Assembly: GCA_027452245.1 (NCBI GenBank)
Contig: DAIDGW010000079.1
Span: 36,898-100,897 of the forward strand
Source of the DNA: Acidobacteriaceae bacterium
Lineage (GTDB): Bacteria; Acidobacteriota; Terriglobia; Terriglobales; Acidobacteriaceae
Direction: 5' to 3'
DNA: 64,000 bases
The notes beneath the pieces are model-generated. The model was not told where the DNA came from and made no database searches. It saw only the letters and a program-made list of their open reading frames with translations. The translations under genes and the position numbers were made by a program. Each line of letters starts with the position of its first letter. Within the stretch, counting starts at the first letter, position 1. This document shows, one piece after another, positions 62,196 to 64,000 of the stretch.

Positions 62196-64000
62196 ATGTA
62201 CACCGCTAAATTCGGATCGAAAGGTTTCACCCTCATCGCATCCCTGCTCTTGCTGCTTCTGCTTTCCGGATTCGCGCTCGCTCTTCTGGAAATGGTCAAC
62301 ACCGAGCAGCGCGTCGGCGGATACGATCTGAATAACAATTACACCTATCATGCCGCTGAAGGCGGCATCGAAAAAGCCAGCTCCGATCTCGGCAACCTAT
62401 TCAAGAGCATCCAGGCCCCCACCGCCGCCCAGATCTGCTCCCTTAGCTCCAACTATCCCACCTGGGATCCCACGGTCAGCTATCCCGTGTACAACATCGC
62501 TCCTTCCTCCAGCTGCGTCGGCACCGTCGGCGGCAGCTGCCCCTGCCCCGCGACCCTCACCACCGTTTGGGGCCAGATCTCTTCCGGATCTAATCAGGGT
62601 CTCTATGCCCAGCTCATTCCCGTCACCATGAACGTTGAGGCCCAGCGCCTCACCGGCGAAACCGTCAGCATGACCCGCACCGCCGAAGTCGCCCTCATCC
62701 CCGTATTCCAGTTCGGCGTCTTCTCCGACTCCGACCTCTTCTTCGGCCGCAGTCCCAACCTCGGCTTTGCCGGTCGCGTCCATACCAACGGCGATCTTTA
62801 TCTCGGCGCTGCCGACGGATACAACGTCGTCTTCGGCGATCACCTCAGCGCCTGGGGCAACGTCATTCGCGATGTCATGCAGAACAACGTTGCCACGTCC
62901 GGAAACGATAACAGCGGCACCGTCATGATCCCCACCACCAGCGGCGGTTGCGATACCCAGATGACCAACGTCGCCGGTGCCACCCCCAGCTCCACCTGCA
63001 AGGACGTCTCCACCACTTACCTCGGCTCTAATTACGGCAGCGTCAAGGGTGGTCACGGATCAACCCAATTTACCGGAACTAATAGTTGGGAGAGCGTCTC
63101 GCTTGGCACCTACAACAGCTTCGTAATTGACGGAAACGGCTTGCCCGGTGGCACTCAGCCCGGCAGCAACAGCACTGGAGCGACGGACATGACTCTGCCT
63201 TTCGTCTCCGGCACCGCCGCCTCCGCCAATCAGACCACCACCTCGCAGCAGCAGGTCCAGATCATCCGTATGCCTCCCGCCGGTGAGTCGGTCACTTCCA
63301 CTTTGGGCGCCTCGCGCCTCGCCAACGAAGCCCAGATTCGCGTGCTCCTCGCCGACAACGAATCTCAGCTTCACCTCAGCGATTGGAACGGCAACCCCGC
63401 CCAGGACTATCAGCTCGTCGGCCCTCTCCCCACGGTTCTGGCCGCTTTGCCTCAGGGCTCCAGCGGAGGTACGCAGCCCACCTCGGGCATCACCATCGGC
63501 GGCCACGTCTATTACTTCGGCGAAAGCTGGTGCGGTGGCAGCGGAACTTCTTACCCCACCACCCGCATCTGTCCTTCCACGGGCGACCAGAACTTTATCG
63601 TTCCGCCCTATTACGGCCCTATGTCCAACGGCCCTGGCGGCGGTACCATGACACCGCGGGCCTTCCCCGCCTCTGGCTCATTTACCACCGCACAGGGTAG
63701 CGGCAACGGTCTCGAATGGCCGATCATCAACGGCTGGCTTCTGGTCGAAGTCAAATGGGCCAGCGACGGCAGATGGCATGGCGTCACTTCAGAATGGCTC
63801 GGCCTCGGCTTCGCCCGCGGCTTGCAAGTGCCCACGCATCCGGGCACGCCCTACGTTACGCCTGCCTCCAACGCACAAGGCACTTACGGCAGCAACTATA
63901 TTCAGGATCAAAAAGACGCCATCCTTTACTTTCAGGAGACCGCCGATCGCAACGGCGATAATCTGATTTCCGCCGCGGCTGATCTGCAGCCGAACTCCTC
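62196..64000 (+). CDS. PilX-like minor pilin with very large C-terminal domain (3' truncated by window edge)
   Basis: The frame is open from ATG 62196 to the window end (601 codons) with no stop, so the gene continues beyond. GAGGAG lies 8 nt upstream. Prepilin-type signal KFGSKG then FTLIASLLLLLLLSGFALALLEM; position 5 is Ala, not Glu, as is usual for PilX-like proteins. Helix continuation NTEQRVGGYDLNNNYTYHAAEGGIEKA matches PilX. The rest is far longer than classical PilX (about 200 aa) and is Thr/Ser/Gly-rich, with an SDLFFGRSPNLGFAGRVHTNGDLYLG segment I recall from acidobacterial and deltaproteobacterial large PilX proteins. A PilY1-like adhesin may follow outside the window. Confidence 0.85.
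   Translation, partial: MYTAKFGSKGFTLIASLLLLLLLSGFALALLEMVNTEQRVGGYDLNNNYTYHAAEGGIEKASSDLGNLFKSIQAPTAAQICSLSSNYPTWDPTVSYPVYNIAPSSSCVGTVGGSCPCPATLTTVWGQISSGSNQGLYAQLIPVTMNVEAQRLTGETVSMTRTAEVALIPVFQFGVFSDSDLFFGRSPNLGFAGRVHTNGDLYLGAADGYNVVFGDHLSAWGNVIRDVMQNNVATSGNDNSGTVMIPTTSGGCDTQMTNVAGATPSSTCKDVSTTYLGSNYGSVKGGHGSTQFTGTNSWESVSLGTYNSFVIDGNGLPGGTQPGSNSTGATDMTLPFVSGTAASANQTTTSQQQVQIIRMPPAGESVTSTLGASRLANEAQIRVLLADNESQLHLSDWNGNPAQDYQLVGPLPTVLAALPQGSSGGTQPTSGITIGGHVYYFGESWCGGSGTSYPTTRICPSTGDQNFIVPPYYGPMSNGPGGGTMTPRAFPASGSFTTAQGSGNGLEWPIINGWLLVEVKWASDGRWHGVTSEWLGLGFARGLQVPTHPGTPYVTPASNAQGTYGSNYIQDQKDAILYFQETADRNGDNLISAAADLQPNS

Noticed and set aside
1..64000. tRNA, rRNA, CRISPR array, IS element or integrase
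   Set aside because: No tRNA-like cloverleaf, rRNA, regularly spaced repeats, transposase motif or terminal inverted repeats were seen. The repeated sequences present are coding NHL, Ig and paralogue repeats.

Overview
The window comes from a GC-rich bacterial chromosome that looks like Acidobacteriota (Terriglobia-like). This is inferred from the abundance of very long secreted proteins built from ASPM-SPD-2-Hydin (choice-of-anatomy) Ig domains, Big_1/Big_2 Ig domains, NHL repeats and PQQ-type propellers, together with a large exopolysaccharide locus. I see no rRNA, tRNA, CRISPR array, transposase or phage gene.

Layout. (1) 1-18.4 kb is a secreted-protein region. It holds the end of a propeller/Ig protein, a PQQ-propeller/Ig protein, an NHL-repeat protein, a divergent pair of clan GH-A glycosidase paralogues, three plus-strand members of an SGNH-like secreted family, and two small proteins. 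(2) 18.5-24.5 kb holds three more members of the SGNH-like family on the minus strand. (3) 24.5-53.9 kb is a near-continuous minus-strand run. From the promoter end it reads: NusG-paralogue antiterminator, Fis-type regulator, outer-membrane export protein, Wzz/GumC chain-length protein, ExeA-like ATPase, degenerate CpsD-like ATPase, hexapeptide acyltransferase, a three-gene prolyl-carrier oxidation cassette (dehydrogenase, prolyl adenylase, carrier protein), WbaP-like initiating phosphotransferase, NRPS A-T, a P450-A-T-TE fusion, flippase, GT4 glycosyltransferase, polysaccharide deacetylase, NRPS C-A-T-TE, sulfotransferase, Wzy-like polymerase, WecG/TagA glycosyltransferase, GDP-mannose 3,5-epimerase-like protein and a second sulfotransferase. 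(4) 54.2-59.4 kb has a GAF-TM-TonB protein, UDP-glucose dehydrogenase plus UDP-glucuronate decarboxylase, and a receiver-PilZ-PilZ protein. (5) 59.8 kb to the end is a minor-pilin operon (GspH/FimT-, PilV-, PilW- and PilX-like), the last gene running off the window.

How it fits together. The long minus-strand run has all parts of a Wzx/Wzy polysaccharide pathway: initiation, glycosyl transfer, flipping, polymerisation, length control and export. Nonribosomal-peptide genes are interleaved with these parts rather than sitting beside them. The stand-alone adenylation domain carries the proline pocket D-L-F-Y-L-A-L-V-C. It sits with a 91-aa carrier protein and a PltE-like dehydrogenase, the gene set that makes pyrrolyl-2-carboxyl-S-carrier in pyoluteorin, prodigiosin and coumermycin pathways. 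The P450-A-T-TE fusion resembles, in one polypeptide, the split systems that hydroxylate a carrier-bound amino acid and release it. Only one condensation domain is present for four carrier sites. My working hypothesis is an amino-acyl- or pyrroloyl-decorated, sulfated polysaccharide or glycoconjugate. This is inference. The gene content is directly visible.

The six SGNH-like secreted proteins share G[MN]S, PEP[YF]AY and DGxHPS motifs and are fused to different Ig-type scaffolds. Three are contiguous with the end of the polysaccharide/NRPS run, which ends at an intrinsic terminator at about 18.43 kb.
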